Assembly: GCA_932521025.1 (NCBI GenBank)
Contig: OW051472.1
Span: 124,001 to 188,000, forward strand
Origin: Oscheius onirici
Lineage: Eukaryota; Nematoda; Chromadorea; Rhabditida; Rhabditidae
Reading direction: 5' to 3'
Length of the DNA stretch: 64,000 nucleotides
This document shows positions 32,525-42,444 of this stretch, one piece after another (positions within the stretch are counted from its first letter, which is position 1; each line of letters begins with the position of its first letter). The notes below the pieces were generated by a model. The model was not told the origin of the DNA and did not search any database. It worked only from the letters and a program-made list of their open reading frames with translations. A program made the translations under genes and the position numbers.

Positions 32525-32628
32525 GTCTTCAGGAAACAGATCAGCCACTTCCCCTTTTATCAGGCATCAAGATAAACCGGTCAAAGCCCTTGGGCATGAT
32601 GAATAAGACTGTGTAAATGAGTTCAGTT

Positions 32629-34266
32629 TCAGTTCCACTGTTTGGCCAGGACGTCAAAGTACTTGTCTTTTTCGGTCTCCTTCTTCAGATAGGTCATGTT
32701 CCTCTTGAAGTCCTTCTGAACGTTGTCGGCCTTCTTCAGCATGATATGGAGGATGATCAGCTCGAAGGTTGTGTAGTATGGAACGAGCTGAAAAGACTTT
32801 TTTCTAGGAGAACAACGGGACAACAAACCATGACTACAATCGCCAAGACTGGGACAAGATCAGGATCCAATGTGTTGACGTGCATTCTGAGGATCGCAGT
32901 GGCTGAAAACTCGGTTTATTTTTTCTGTCACACGTTCGTTCAATGATCAAGCACAACTGGACTTCAAATCTTCGAAAGAATCGAATTGCCACCGACACCT
33001 TGTTTCTTTGGATCTCCCCCTTCAGTGAACCCAGACAACTCACATACAGCGTAGAAGCAGTAAACTAAAAAGTGTGCAATGTTGACTGGAGCGAACATCT
33101 TGATAACGTTCCTCGTTTCTCTTTTCTGGTAGATTGTTCCCAGGACGTATTGTCTGAAAAGACATTTTCTTCACTTTAATCTTGAAAGCCTGCTTGTCCT
33201 TCCTCTTTGACGACATCCACGACAAGATGAACAAGCTGATGGAGACGACATCGCACAGAATGAGGGTAACGTAAAGCAGGACCGATCTTCCACTGTATGG
33301 AGAACCGAGGCAGGTAATCCGCATTTCACCGGGTTCGAAGCCATGCAGACTGAGCCAGGCGATCAAAATTGAGACGATGATCTAAATTTGGTTTGCGCTT
33401 GATGGAAATGTTTATCACAAACGGCTAAGCAAGCACAGAATGTGCCGAGAGATTTGCCGAAACTTTCGTAGGTTTTGGCATAGTGGCTTGAGATGAACCG
33501 TTCAGCACTGAGGGACATCTGAAAAAAAATATTATGACCTAGATGAAAAGACAGAGAGTTGGTTGGAGTCAGAACTGCAGAAAACCAACCTGTGTTAAAC
33601 TCATACCAGCTAACGAAGTAAAGTGCGAGTAGTAGAAAACTGAACAGTCTCCTGCAAAATCCACAAAAGCACATGACTGCTTGAAATTGTAGAACACGTT
33701 GTAAAAGTGCTTCAGCTGGAACATGTTGTTATAATCGATAATGGCTTAGCATCTACCAAGCCATAGAAATATTCTGTGCAAAAGACTGAAACAAAGCACA
33801 ACTGAACAAAGACTATGATCTTTGCATTCAGATGGTAATTGCCCTTGCGGAAAAACTTGAAGCCGAATGAAATGACGAGAACGAGTGAGATTAAACAGGA
33901 TAATAGTTGAGGCAGGCAAACGCCCTGAAAAGCAGCTGGTATGTGATCTCTGTCCCTCTGTCCCTCTGTACATTTGTCTCACTGTCTTTCTGACTCAGCG
34001 ACTCTATGTCCCTCTCCCTCTGACTCTCGGACTCTCTGCCCCTCTGCCCCTCTGACTCTCTGACTCTCTGTCCCTTTGTCTCTCTATCTCTTGGACTCTC
34101 TATCTCTCTATTCCTCTGACTCTCAGTCTCCCTTTCTCTCTGTCCCTCTGCCTCTGACTGTCTGTCCCTCTTACTGACTCACCACAAAAGCCGGACTCAT
34201 CCCAGCATGCCAATACTCCTGACATTTCTTGGCATAGGCCTCACCAGGAATTGTCAAGTTGCTCAT
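32629..34266 (-). CDS. nematode chemoreceptor, Sra/Srab-like 7TM GPCR
   Basis: The protein begins MSNLTIPGEAYAKKCQEYWH (extracellular N-terminus with an N-glycosylation site). It continues with a helix and the HLNAKIIVFVQLCF block, CAFVDFAGDCSVFYYSHF, GMSLTQMSLSAERFISS (the ER motif after helix 3), further helices and a last exon LVPYYTTFELIILHIM ending in a charged tail. The second receptor at 40259-42119 shares the order of these blocks and the last splice site. A role in chemosensation is inferred from the family. Intron 1 (about 270 bp) consists largely of TCTCTGTCCCTCTG-type repeats. An acceptor (TTTCAG) lies upstream of the start at about 34322. Confidence 0.8.
33945..34180. repeat. long CTCTGTCCCTCTGACT-type tract in intron 1 of the receptor
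   Basis: Irregular tandem repeats of CTCTGTCCCTCTG and CTCTGACTCT; the same motif class (GACAGAGA on the other strand) as at 10866 and elsewhere. Confidence 0.8.
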
Positions 34267-34513
34267 CTCTGTCGTAATCAGACGCCTATTTGCAGTCGTC
34301 GTCACAGCAGGATACAAAATCTGAAATGAAATGATTGAGTTGGATGTCTTTTCTCAGAGGAGGAGTCAGTACTCTGCCATTTTCTCTAACTACAGGTCTG
34401 TCTTTGATTCTTCTGTAGAGGCGCACTTTGTTTGGTCAGCAAAAGGGTCAAGTCCTGGTCATAGGGAGAAGATATCGTTCAAGATAAGAGTCCAGAGAAA
34501 ACAACGCCTGACC

Positions 34514-35386
34514 ATGAAGTACCTTCTGCTGATCGCCTTCCTAATTTTGACTCTTTCTGCAATAAAGGGAAACCAGGTAAGTTTTCAGTTAGGAACTAAT
34601 GAAATAAACAAAAACAGCGTTTGCGAACGAGCGTAGCAGATTATAATTGGGCTGGTATAAATAGGAAAATAACTTCTTTAGACGGCGAAAAAGTTTTCTC
34701 GTAATGATTAGATTAGAAGGCCAAGCTGTAGATCAAAACTTTGAGAACTTTTTGGAAGGGATGGAGACATTGGCTCAACAACAGCCAAACGTCTGATTCA
34801 TGAAGAACATTCTTTCGCTCACCCAGACCTGTAATTCTGAGCATGCTTTAGTTGTAAACATCAAATTTCATGTGAGCCAAGCTCAAGACTTGCGTAGTTA
34901 TTTCGCGGAATTAGCGAAAAAAAAGCTGCAAAATAAAAGTGCAATCGGAAGCTGGCTGGATAAAATGTCCGTCTAAATATCAGGTTTACATACAGAATGT
35001 TCGCCGTCGAACAATTTTTCAGCTGTCTATCTAAAATTGAAAGCTGACTAGGCAGTTATCCAATAGAAGGTCCAAAAAATATTCTCTCATTCTGTTTATC
35101 GCCCGTCCGCGTGACGCCTGTCTGCAGAGAGAATTATCGTCAATTTGGCCTGACTTCTATGAAAAAGTATTCCGTTCAGGAGGAGGAAGATGACCGTCCG
35201 CCGTGTGCAACAGTCTGTGAGGAGAGAAATGACGCAAAGGCTGAAGCTTGCTGTCGAGAACAAGGATTCGGCAGTGGGTATTGTCGGCCTTGGGGAGTTG
35301 CTCACTGCTTGGGAGAGAGAAGCTTGAGATACCGGCGTCATCAGAGAAGACTTGTGCTTATCCACAAAGCACGTAACGTTGTGTAA
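34514..35386 (+). CDS. secreted six-cysteine peptide, possible antimicrobial-type peptide
   Basis: Exon 1 (34514-34576) is a pure signal peptide, MKYLLLIAFLILTLSAIKGN plus Q. Exon 2 (35180-35386) joins in phase 0 after TTCCGTTCAG and begins EEEDDRPPCATVCEERN, then CCREQGFGSGYC and AHCLGER, ending in a basic tail RHQRRLVLIHKARNVV. The cysteine pattern is C-x3-C-x10-CC-x8-C-x7-C. An acidic segment before a compact cysteine core and a GFGSGYC motif are reminiscent of defensin-type peptides, but the spacing does not fit a class I know. The intron is 603 bp. Function is inference only. Confidence 0.6.
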
Positions 35387-36131
35387 ATGTTGTGTCCATT
35401 AAACTTTTTCTTTCATTGAACAAAAGAAGCAAGAAGAGACAGAGAGACATATACAGGAACAGCTTTGAAGCACATTTCTAGGTAGTAGTTCCCTACTGTT
35501 TTCTGCCAGACTTCTAGCGCTTTCTAGCCCGATCACCAGAGTCAATGGGCACCGCAATTTCGTCCAACGATTCAAGAAGGCTTTGTACATTTTTGATTTA
35601 CACCATTTTTTTTTTCGCTTTCTTCATAGAGTCAATTGCACTTGGGCCCTAATTTCATCGTATTTGGACTCGAAATTATAATATCAAAGTGACGTTTTTA
35701 GCAACAAAAAGCAAAATAGACATTTTTTTTTTTTGGAAAACTAGGAGAGCAGTTTTATGTTTGTTTGTCTCTTTGAATTCATACCTATACTGTCTTTGGC
35801 TAGAGGTTTTGATCTGACTTTCCTCTGGTCAGAACTCTTTTCGGATCAGTTAGTCGATTATGTTACAGTAAAATTAAATCATTCAACACATTAAAACGTT
35901 TTGTTCCGACTCTGTCAACTGTGCAAATCGAGAACTTTTGACCGTCAAGGATCTAAATATATCGTACTCTTCCTTGTAAATTCCTCCACTTAATCCTTCT
36001 TCCAACTCAAATTATGGCCTTTGTCCAGTGACTCAAAAGACAAGATGTTTGCGCCCAGTCTCCAGCTGATTCATTTAGAGATAGCTTTATTGAGGATAAC
36101 AATTAACATGAGGAAGAAAACAAAAACTTGT
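35387..36131. other. gene-free stretch with dispersed-repeat copies
   Basis: 35510-35580 (minus) reads LNRWTKLRCPLTLVIG, a copy of the coding-like repeat. 35795-35866 (plus) carries the CTGACTTTCCTCTGGTCAG hairpin-type copy and GATCAGTTAGTC end. No gene is supported. Confidence 0.5.
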
Positions 36132-36457
36132 TCAGACATCAAGGACCGTCTCGTCTTTTACATACTGATCCCGATTCTGACGGGCCCATTTCTCCGTTTT
36201 CGACTCACAAAGACGACAGCAGTAGGTACAAGAGATCAGGATTAAGTAGAGAGCAACACTGATGATTATACTAAATTGTCGGTCAGTGAGAGAAAAATGG
36301 GGTGTACTCACAGCCGAACCAGTTCTGAATGAGCAAAGTCCGTGTCCTCTTCGTGCTGATGTTGCCTGAGGATAGCCGGGTGGAGATCTGTACCGTTCAC
36401 GAGATCAATACTTCTGGTCATTCGGAAAAGGAAGAGCACAAGTAGGGCTGTCTTCAT
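36132..36457 (-). CDS. small type I membrane protein (about 92 aa)
   Basis: Two exons: MKTALLVLFLFRMTRSIDL (signal peptide), a short polar ectod omain with NGT, then a phase-2 intron and a membrane helix IIISVALYLILISCTYCC with a short charged cytoplasmic tail ending DETVLDV. The plus-strand gene at 44645-45025 has the same layout, the same splice phase just before the helix and a similar acidic C-terminus (VTETVDL). No known family is recognised. Confidence 0.65.
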
Positions 36458-36715
36458 GATGAGTAGTAATCCGGGCGGAATGAGAGTCGCCTAGGAGATG
36501 TGCATGAGACGGATTAGGTACAATTTCCGTGGTCAGGTCAAAGCCAGGGAAGACCTAATCAATTTACAGGATAATGGTAAAAAACGGGTAGAGGGAAACA
36601 AAGCTAAATCTTTAGTTGTGTCCCTGTCCCTGTCTAAAAACTTGTACCATCCCGAACCTTCCCCTAAGCCTCTTTCCTTCTCTTCCCTGATTTGGTCACC
36701 TCTCTTCTCTATCTC
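36458..36715. other. short spacer
   Basis: Divergent spacer between the small membrane protein and the next cluster gene; no motif recognised. Confidence 0.4.
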
Positions 36716-37197
36716 ATGTGGCGTCAGGTGCTATTTTTCGCCTTTACCTTTCATTTTGTCAGTTCTTTGAAGTGCTTTTCACAAGGCAAGAATTATTTGA
36801 CAAGTAAGGTAATAATTTTTAGTGAGCACAGATCTTCAGGCCCGCCCACAAGGTTCCAACACCTCTTTTTGCGAGAAAAAGGGATCGCTTTGCATAAAGT
36901 ATGAGCTATTTTTTGGCTAAAATGTGTCCTTCTAGAACTACTGTCGATCGGAAAGATTCAAATGGAAAATTTCAAATTTTGAAAAGAGGATGCGATGATG
37001 GTGGCTATCAGTGCAGAAATGCGGTAATCCAGAAAATATCGTGTTTAAAAAAAACTGCTTTCCAGGCCGCCTCCGATGGTCAGTGCCGGAAGATAAAGGA
37101 CCTCAACACATGCTGTTGTTCCGGAGAACTTTGTAATGTTTCCCACCTCTCAAATTTGTTTTCAATGCTATCAATATGCATTGTCATGTTCCTTTAA
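36716..37197 (+). CDS. single-module secreted CCC-CN protein with GC-AG first intron
   Basis: Exons 36716-36785, 36823-36898, 36936-37023 and 37066-37197 total 122 in-frame codons. They encode MWRQVLFFAFTFHFVSSLKC, CEKKGSLCIK, RGCDDGGYQCRNA, DGQCRKIKD and TCCCSGELCNVS with a hydrophobic tail. All three family introns are present in phases 1, 2 and 0. Intron 1 has a GC donor in good context (CAAG/GCAAGA) and the reading frame leaves no GT alternative. First of three tandem members. Confidence 0.87.
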
Positions 37198-37268
37198 AAA
37201 TGAAGAATTCTCGACTAATACTCTTCCTATCAGACAGAATCTTTAAGTCGAGGAGCTGTTCCTTACTA

Positions 37269-38002
37269 ATGCGTCCAGTCATCTTTCTCGCCATTTTTCC
37301 CCTGGGATTCGGCTTGAAATGCTACAGTTTCTGTCAGTTTACCACAATTAACATAAAGGTCTGTCTTTAGCCTCAAAAGACAAGCATCAGAGTCCGGTGA
37401 AAGACACTCCAGTGACTGTCTGCAACAGTAGTCGTCCACTGTGTGTGAAGTGGGTATAAACTGTCCCTCTGTTCCTCTGACTCTCTCCGTCTTCCCGTCT
37501 CTGTCTTTCTGTCGCTATCAGGGATGGGCGAATGACAAAATGTTATGGCGGATGTGGCTTGCCGAAAAATTAAAATTTTCATTCAAAATGATGAAAAAAG
37601 GTGATTTTTGAGAAGTTTTTGAACCGCGAAATTCGCGCAAAAAAAATATTTTGGTGCGGATAGTAACCTTTTCGAAATGCGGATGCGGATGTCGAAAATG
37701 AGCGCGGATATCCGCGTATGCGGATAATCCGCTCATCCCTGGTCCCTATGTCCCTCTGTCAATTTGATTCCAACTAATTTAGAGCTGTTCTTGACCTGAA
37801 AGCAGACGAAACACATTACACCTACGTCAGCTACGGATGTGATGAGGACGGACAAATTTGTGATTTTGCTCAAGTGAATGCCGATGAATGCCGACAAAAC
37901 GCCGGTGTGAACGTCTGCTGTTGTTCCGACAACCTCTGTAACTCTTCCAACCATCCACTTCCGTACATTTTTATCTTTTGGTCTCTATTTTGGCTCAAAT
38001 AA
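37269..38002 (+). CDS. single-module secreted CCC-CN protein, MITE in intron 2
   Basis: Three exons (37269-37332, 37371-37449, 37783-38002; 121 codons) give MRPVIFLAIFPLGFGLKCY, CNSSRPLCVK, YGCDEDGQICDFA, DECRQNAG and VCCCSDNLCNSS with a hydrophobic tail. Introns are phase 1 and phase 2; the phase-0 intron is absent. Intron 2 (333 bp) carries CTCTGTCC-type repeats and an hAT MITE. Confidence 0.87.
37519..37741. mobile_element. hAT-type MITE in intron 2 of the 37269 gene
   Basis: Ends CAGGGATGGGCGAATG and, inverted, CAGGGATGAGCGGATT. Flanks GTCGCTAT (37511-37518) and GTCCCTAT (37742-37749) are a 7/8 match, fitting an aged 8-bp target duplication. Interior has repeated GCGGATATCCGC motifs. Confidence 0.8.
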
Positions 38003-38074
38003 ATGACAGTCTATTGATTTCCCTTATCAGGTGAATAAAATCACCCACTTTGGCTTGAACGATGATTCAACAGG

Positions 38075-38552
38075 ATGTTTCGGTCTTTTCTTCTTGTTTT
38101 TCTCTTGATTCCCAGTGTTTTCGGGCTGCAATGCTACGAAATGAGTAAAATCAATCAGGAACAGAAAATAGTTGACTTTAGACTCAAACAACTTGCAAGA
38201 AAAGCCAAATAAGCAGACCAGAAACCAAACATGCTTTTTGCTAGTAAACACTTGCATCAAGTAAGTTTTCTCACTGTTTTCCACATTGTAATGTCATTTA
38301 GAATGGTCACGAACACTGGTGTAGTTCAGACAATCAACTACGGATGTGACATCGATGGAACTTGCCAATATTTGGTCAGTTTTATTCTTCTGATAAGCAA
38401 ATACAGTTTTTCAGAGTATCCAGTCTGGAAAATGCAAGACCAACAACGGAGTGACCACATGCTGTTGTGGATCTAATTTTTGCAACTCGGCAAAAACACC
38501 TGGATATTTTATTGGAATTGTTCTGGCAGCGATTATTGTGACAATAAACTGA
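38075..38552 (+). CDS. single-module secreted CCC-CN protein
   Basis: Exons 38075-38144, 38182-38260, 38302-38374 and 38415-38552 total 120 in-frame codons: MFRSFLLVFLLIPSVFGLQC, CFLLVNTCIK, YGCDIDGTCQYL, SGKCKTNNG and TCCCGSNFCNSA with a hydrophobic tail. It keeps all three family introns in phases 1, 2 and 0. Third of the tandem trio; identical exon layout supports origin by local duplication. Confidence 0.87.
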
Positions 38553-39192
38553 GTACTGAAGGATTGGAGAAAGGGAAAAAAGAAAAACAGAGAAACTGAA
38601 AGACTGAGAGACAAAGTAACAACACAATGAGGGACAGAGGGCACAGGGCAGCTCGACAGAAATACAGAGAGACAGAGGAACGAAGACTCTGTCCCTCTGT
38701 CTTCCAAACTCTCTCTTTCTCTCCAAAAGAACTATGACCCCATTTCCAGCAATCTTTACACAATATACGAACCACAACCCGTGTGCCTAGTCCAATTTAT
38801 GGAAATGTTGTTTTCTTGTAATACCAGCCGTCTACGACAGCTTTCGCCGCCCTTGCGCCTGCGGCGCTCACGTACGGCTGTCCAAGTTTTGATTACCAAA
38901 CAACATTGCGCTTTAGATAGTTTAGATTCGCCCAGACGTGTTCCCCTCAAAAAACTATCTCGTTCGATAAAAGATTAATATGACAATACTTGACATGTTA
39001 CGCTAGTCTCGACAACTGTGCGGACACCACGGCAAACAGACAGATGGACGGACACCATTGCACTGTAGTAAAGAAAGATGCTCATTTTCTAAAGCAGACT
39101 AGTTTCCTAACAACATTTTGCCTATGTTTTTATAGACTAGACAAGGCTGTTAGTGGCATTTCTATTCCCGACAACCAGTTTTTGCTGTATTA
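38553..39192. other. gene-free spacer with GACAGAGA-type DNA
   Basis: 38560-38715 is GACAGAGA-type sequence with its reverse form. 39045-39170 resembles 2790-2850 (GACACCATTGCACTGTAGTA). No exon is supported. Confidence 0.5.
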
Positions 39193-40250
39193 GATGGTCG
39201 TCACACGATGGAAGTCTATCTACCTTTGTGGCATCTTTGCTATTATTCAAGCTTCACAGTTTGCCATATTTTTTTAGCACTTTGTGGCCATATTTGAGGA
39301 GTGTGAGTTGCTGACAGAGAGCTCAAACAAGCCATTTTTAGTTGGATGCTGACTTTCCTGAAACTTCTTTCGGTGTTATCATTTCTTCATACAGTTTAGC
39401 CCAACTCATTACTGCTCCCATTTTTGGCTACTGGTCGAACCGGATCAATCAGGTAGGCCAGGAAATTCTCTTCAGATCTCTGACCCAGACCAAATGGCCG
39501 CTCCTGACCGGCTTCCTCTTCATGGGTCTCGGAAGCTGTCTCTATTTCCTGACCCAATTCGTTGCAAGACCCCTCATTTTGCCTGTCATGCTAGCTGGAA
39601 GAATTCTAAGTGGAACAGGCTCTGGAAATTCCACAAACTTGCGAACTCACGCTGTGGCAGCTTCAAGTCTGGAGGATAGGTCGAGAGCAATGGTCTGCGT
39701 GACCAGTGGCATGGCTTTCGGGACCATGGCCGGACCTGGTAAATTTTTTAAGATTTCCCCCATTCTTTTCAGCCATTCAACTTCTTTTAACGCCTCTCTC
39801 AAGCACAGGAATTTCAGAATTGGCTCGCCGTACAGCATGATGATGTTCAATTTCACGAAAGAAGAAGCAGTCACATATAATTCTGCTGCCCATGCAGTAT
39901 CCGGTGTTCTAGGAGTGTTGATTTACATCTTCTTCATAGTCTTTGATACCAGCAAAAAATGCTTCGTTTTTTATTAGTCTTACACTTTTCAGACTGCCAG
40001 AAATTCCAACCAGTCTCCTGGATCAAGGAATCATGTTGGCAATGTTTTTGGCAACATTTTCCTACTACTTCAGGGAACCATCCAAGAAGTCTACCAAATA
40101 GCCGGCAGTGCCGGTCGTCTTATCGTTCCTCTCCTCGCCAGTTTCTCCTACGAACAGTACGGTCCACGAGCCGTCTGGCTAATTCAAATCGTCGAAATTT
40201 CGGCGATGCTTATCCTTTGGTTCTGCTTCAAGAAATTAAAAACCAGCTGA
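39193..40250 (+). pseudogene. decayed MFS transporter (MFSD8/CLN7-like)
   Basis: The start reads MVVTRWKSIYLCGIFAIIQA and FAIFF, then a TAG; removing one T from the T7 run at 39269-39275 gives STLWPYLRS and a proper donor. The next exon is good MFS sequence: DADFPETSFGVIISSYSLAQ, APIFGYWSNR, AGRILSGTGSGN and SLEDRSRAMVCVTSGMAFGT. After the next intron AIQLLLTPLSSTGI and IGSPYSMMMFNFT lie in different frames (one more T would join them). Later pieces IPTSLLDQGIMLAMFLATFS and QIAGSAGRLIVPLLASF are again in different frames, and the middle of the protein is too short. It is probably a pseudogene, though part of the damage falls on T runs. Eight bases separate it from the convergent receptor gene. 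Confidence 0.6.
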
Positions 40251-40258
40251 CTGAGTCT

Positions 40259-42119
40259 TTATTGAGCTGTCTCATTCCACTGTCTGTACAATTCACTAAA
40301 ATAGACGTTTCTCTGCTCCTCGTGGCACATTTGAGAGGATTCAGGGTGCACAGAATTCTTTCTCTCGGTCCTATGCATCATCACGTTGAGCATGGTCAAT
40401 TCGAGGGTAGTGTAGTAGGGGACCAGCTGAATTTGGTTTATGCAGAGAGACAGAAATATTAGGTCGCGCTTTAAGTGTTGTTCTCAGTATGAGATATCCA
40501 GGTCTCTTATATAGCTCCTTCTGAGAATGGTGAACGTTCCAAGTTTTGATCGAAACACAATTTTGGGTAAGATATCCAGGTCTCTTATATAGCCTATTAA
40601 TTCGACCTCGGTGAAACCTACATTTTGAAAAAAAAGATCAGTCGATTTGGACTTTTCTAGAAGGAGTTATGGTGCTGAGGACAACACTTTAAGCGCAACC
40701 TAATATCGTACCATGACACTCATGGCCAAAGTTGGGAAAATGTGCTGGTCAAAGCTGTCCACATTAAGACGTAGCAATAAAGTTGCTGGAAATCTTACTG
40801 TTACACAAAAATGAAACAGTACCGGTAGCGTAGGTACAGTACATGATAAAGTGAGCAATGTTGACTGGAATGAAAAGTTTAACGACATTCAAATTTTCTT
40901 TGGTCTGATAGCGTCTTCCCAGATAATATCTGAAGCGGTTTAAGAGCTTCAAAAATCACATACCCTCCATTAAATTGGTCCTGTTTCAGACTCGCTCTCC
41001 AGGTGTAAATGAAGAGACAGAGTGAGATCAGGTCACAGAAAATGACCTGTATGTAAAGAAGAATCGAACGATGACGGGCCGAGTAAGGTACTCCGAGACA
41101 AGATAAACGTGGCTCCATTGGATTGAATTCTGACAAGGAAAAATAGGTTACTAGGAAGGCGAGAAGGACCTGAAAAAGTGCATCTTAGCATTGGAAGGCC
41201 AAAAACCGGTTGAAAATAACTTTTGAACAAAAAACTAATTGCAGGAACGTGTTCAGCGCTATTAAAAACCCCTATGATATAATTAGCAAAAAGTGTTTGC
41301 TGTCGGTGGGACCGAACCAGCACCTGTATTATAATACGCGAGAATGCTAACTACTCGGCCATGTGACACCACTTTATGTGGCCTAACGGTTAGCGTGTTT
41401 GCCTGGAGTTCAAACGCAGCCAGGGGGTTCTTGGTTCGATCCCCGCAAACGAATTTTATTTTTTGCTTTTTGTCTCCTAGGGTTTTCGAAGGCGCTGATC
41501 ACGATCCCGTTGTTCTTTTCTTGAAAAAAAATGCTATAAAACTATACCGCGATGGCAAAGAAGCACGATCCAATAGTTTTACCAAAAGTCTCATAACTGC
41601 TCACGTATTTAGTGGATATGAAACGTTCGGCGCTGAGAAACACCTGTGCTCAAAGGACTCAATTAGCTATTTTTTCCTCTGATACCTGCGTAATCGACAT
41701 TCCGCTCAGCGTAAAAATGTGAAAGTAGTAATAATACTGGCACTCTCCGACCAGCTGAACAAAAGCACATGGCTCGTCTGGCTTGAAGATTACGTTGGAA
41801 AAATGTTTGCCCATTGCTGTGAGAAAATAGAGACAAAATAGTAAAACGAAGAACATCTGGCAGAGAACGATAATCTAAATTTTGAGGGGTGAGAAAAGAA
41901 GAGTAAAAATAACCTTGGCGTTGGAGTGATAGCAGCCTTTGAGGAAGAATTTTGAGGAAAATATCAGAATGAGGAAGAGAGTAATGGTACAGGCGATAAA
42001 TTGAGGGAAGTCTACTGCCTAAAACAAAACATCAGTCCTTTTGTTCATTCACTCACCAAAAATGGAATTCCTGTACCGGTAGCATAGTTCGTCAGACAGA
42101 TTTCGTAATTTTTGTCCAT
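40259..42119 (-). CDS. nematode chemoreceptor, Sra/Srab-like 7TM GPCR
   Basis: The protein begins MDKNYEICLTNYATGTGIPF. It continues with helix 1, CYHSNAKVIIVLC, CAFVQLVGECQYYYYFHIF, GMSITQVFLSAERFISTKY (ER motif after helix 3), LSCLGVPYSARHRSILLYIQ and a last exon LVPYYTTLELTMLNVMMHRT. Block order and last intron match the receptor at 32629, so they are paralogues. The last intron holds a mariner-like MITE and a middle intron (about 41171-41548) holds two SINEs placed head to head. A chemosensory role is inferred from the family. Confidence 0.8.
40459..40703. mobile_element. mariner-like MITE in the last intron of the receptor
   Basis: Inverted ends TTAGGTCGCGCTTTAAGTG and TTAGGTTGCGCTTAAAGTG, flanked by TA. 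Inside, AAGATATCCAGGTCTCTTAT and CCTATTAATTCGACC are shared with the element at 57068. Confidence 0.78.
41222..41373 (-). mobile_element. tRNA-derived SINE, copy D (minus)
   Basis: Head with A box (TGGCCGAGTAGTTAGCATTC) and B box (GGTTCGGTCCCA) on the minus strand; the tail reads TAGGGGTTTTTAATAGCGCTG and GAACACGTTCC, as in the other copies. Confidence 0.65.
41377..41525 (+). mobile_element. tRNA-derived SINE, copy C
   Basis: Head GTGGCCTAACGGTTAGCG and B box TTGGTTCGATCCCC; tail GCTTTTTGTCTCCTAGGG, TTTTCGAAGGCGCTGATCAC. It abuts copy D head to head. Confidence 0.75.
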
Positions 42120-42195
42120 AGAAAATCTGAAAACGATAACAATAATCCCTCGAGACACCTCGATGAAAACAGGCCAAGGCTCGAATTATCTTTAT

Positions 42196-42444
42196 TCAAG
42201 TTTCGAGAATAGGAAGTCTGTTGTCAAGGCGGAAACTATTGTTTTCAAGCCAGGAGCTGAAAACAGGAAAATTGATTAGGAGGGAACATTTGTAGCCCTT
42301 TTTCTGGGGAGCATACGTAAGAACGTTGGAATTCAATTTTGTGGGGGTTGTCTTGATATTTTCAGATGAAAGGGATTTGTTGAGAAACAGAAAACGTATC
42401 AGACAACACCTTTTCGTCTGGCTGAACAATCTCAGAGACGACAT
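42196..42444 (-). CDS. hypothetical small protein
   Basis: An 82-codon open frame starts MSSLRLFSQTKRCCLIRFLF, which is basic and could be a mitochondrial targeting sequence. It ends just before GAATAAAG, a plausible polyadenylation signal. A possible intron (ending TGTTTTCAG) near the 3' end would change the C-terminus. I do not recognise the family and cannot exclude a chance frame. Confidence 0.35.
   Translation of the reverse strand: MSSLRLFSQTKRCCLIRFLFLNKSLSSENIKTTPTKLNSNVLTYAPQKKGYKCSLLINFPVFSSWLENNSFRLDNRLPILET

Noticed and set aside
41283-41450. Two functional tRNA genes head to head
   Set aside because: Stems are imperfect and both are followed by the common SINE tail; they lie inside a receptor intron.
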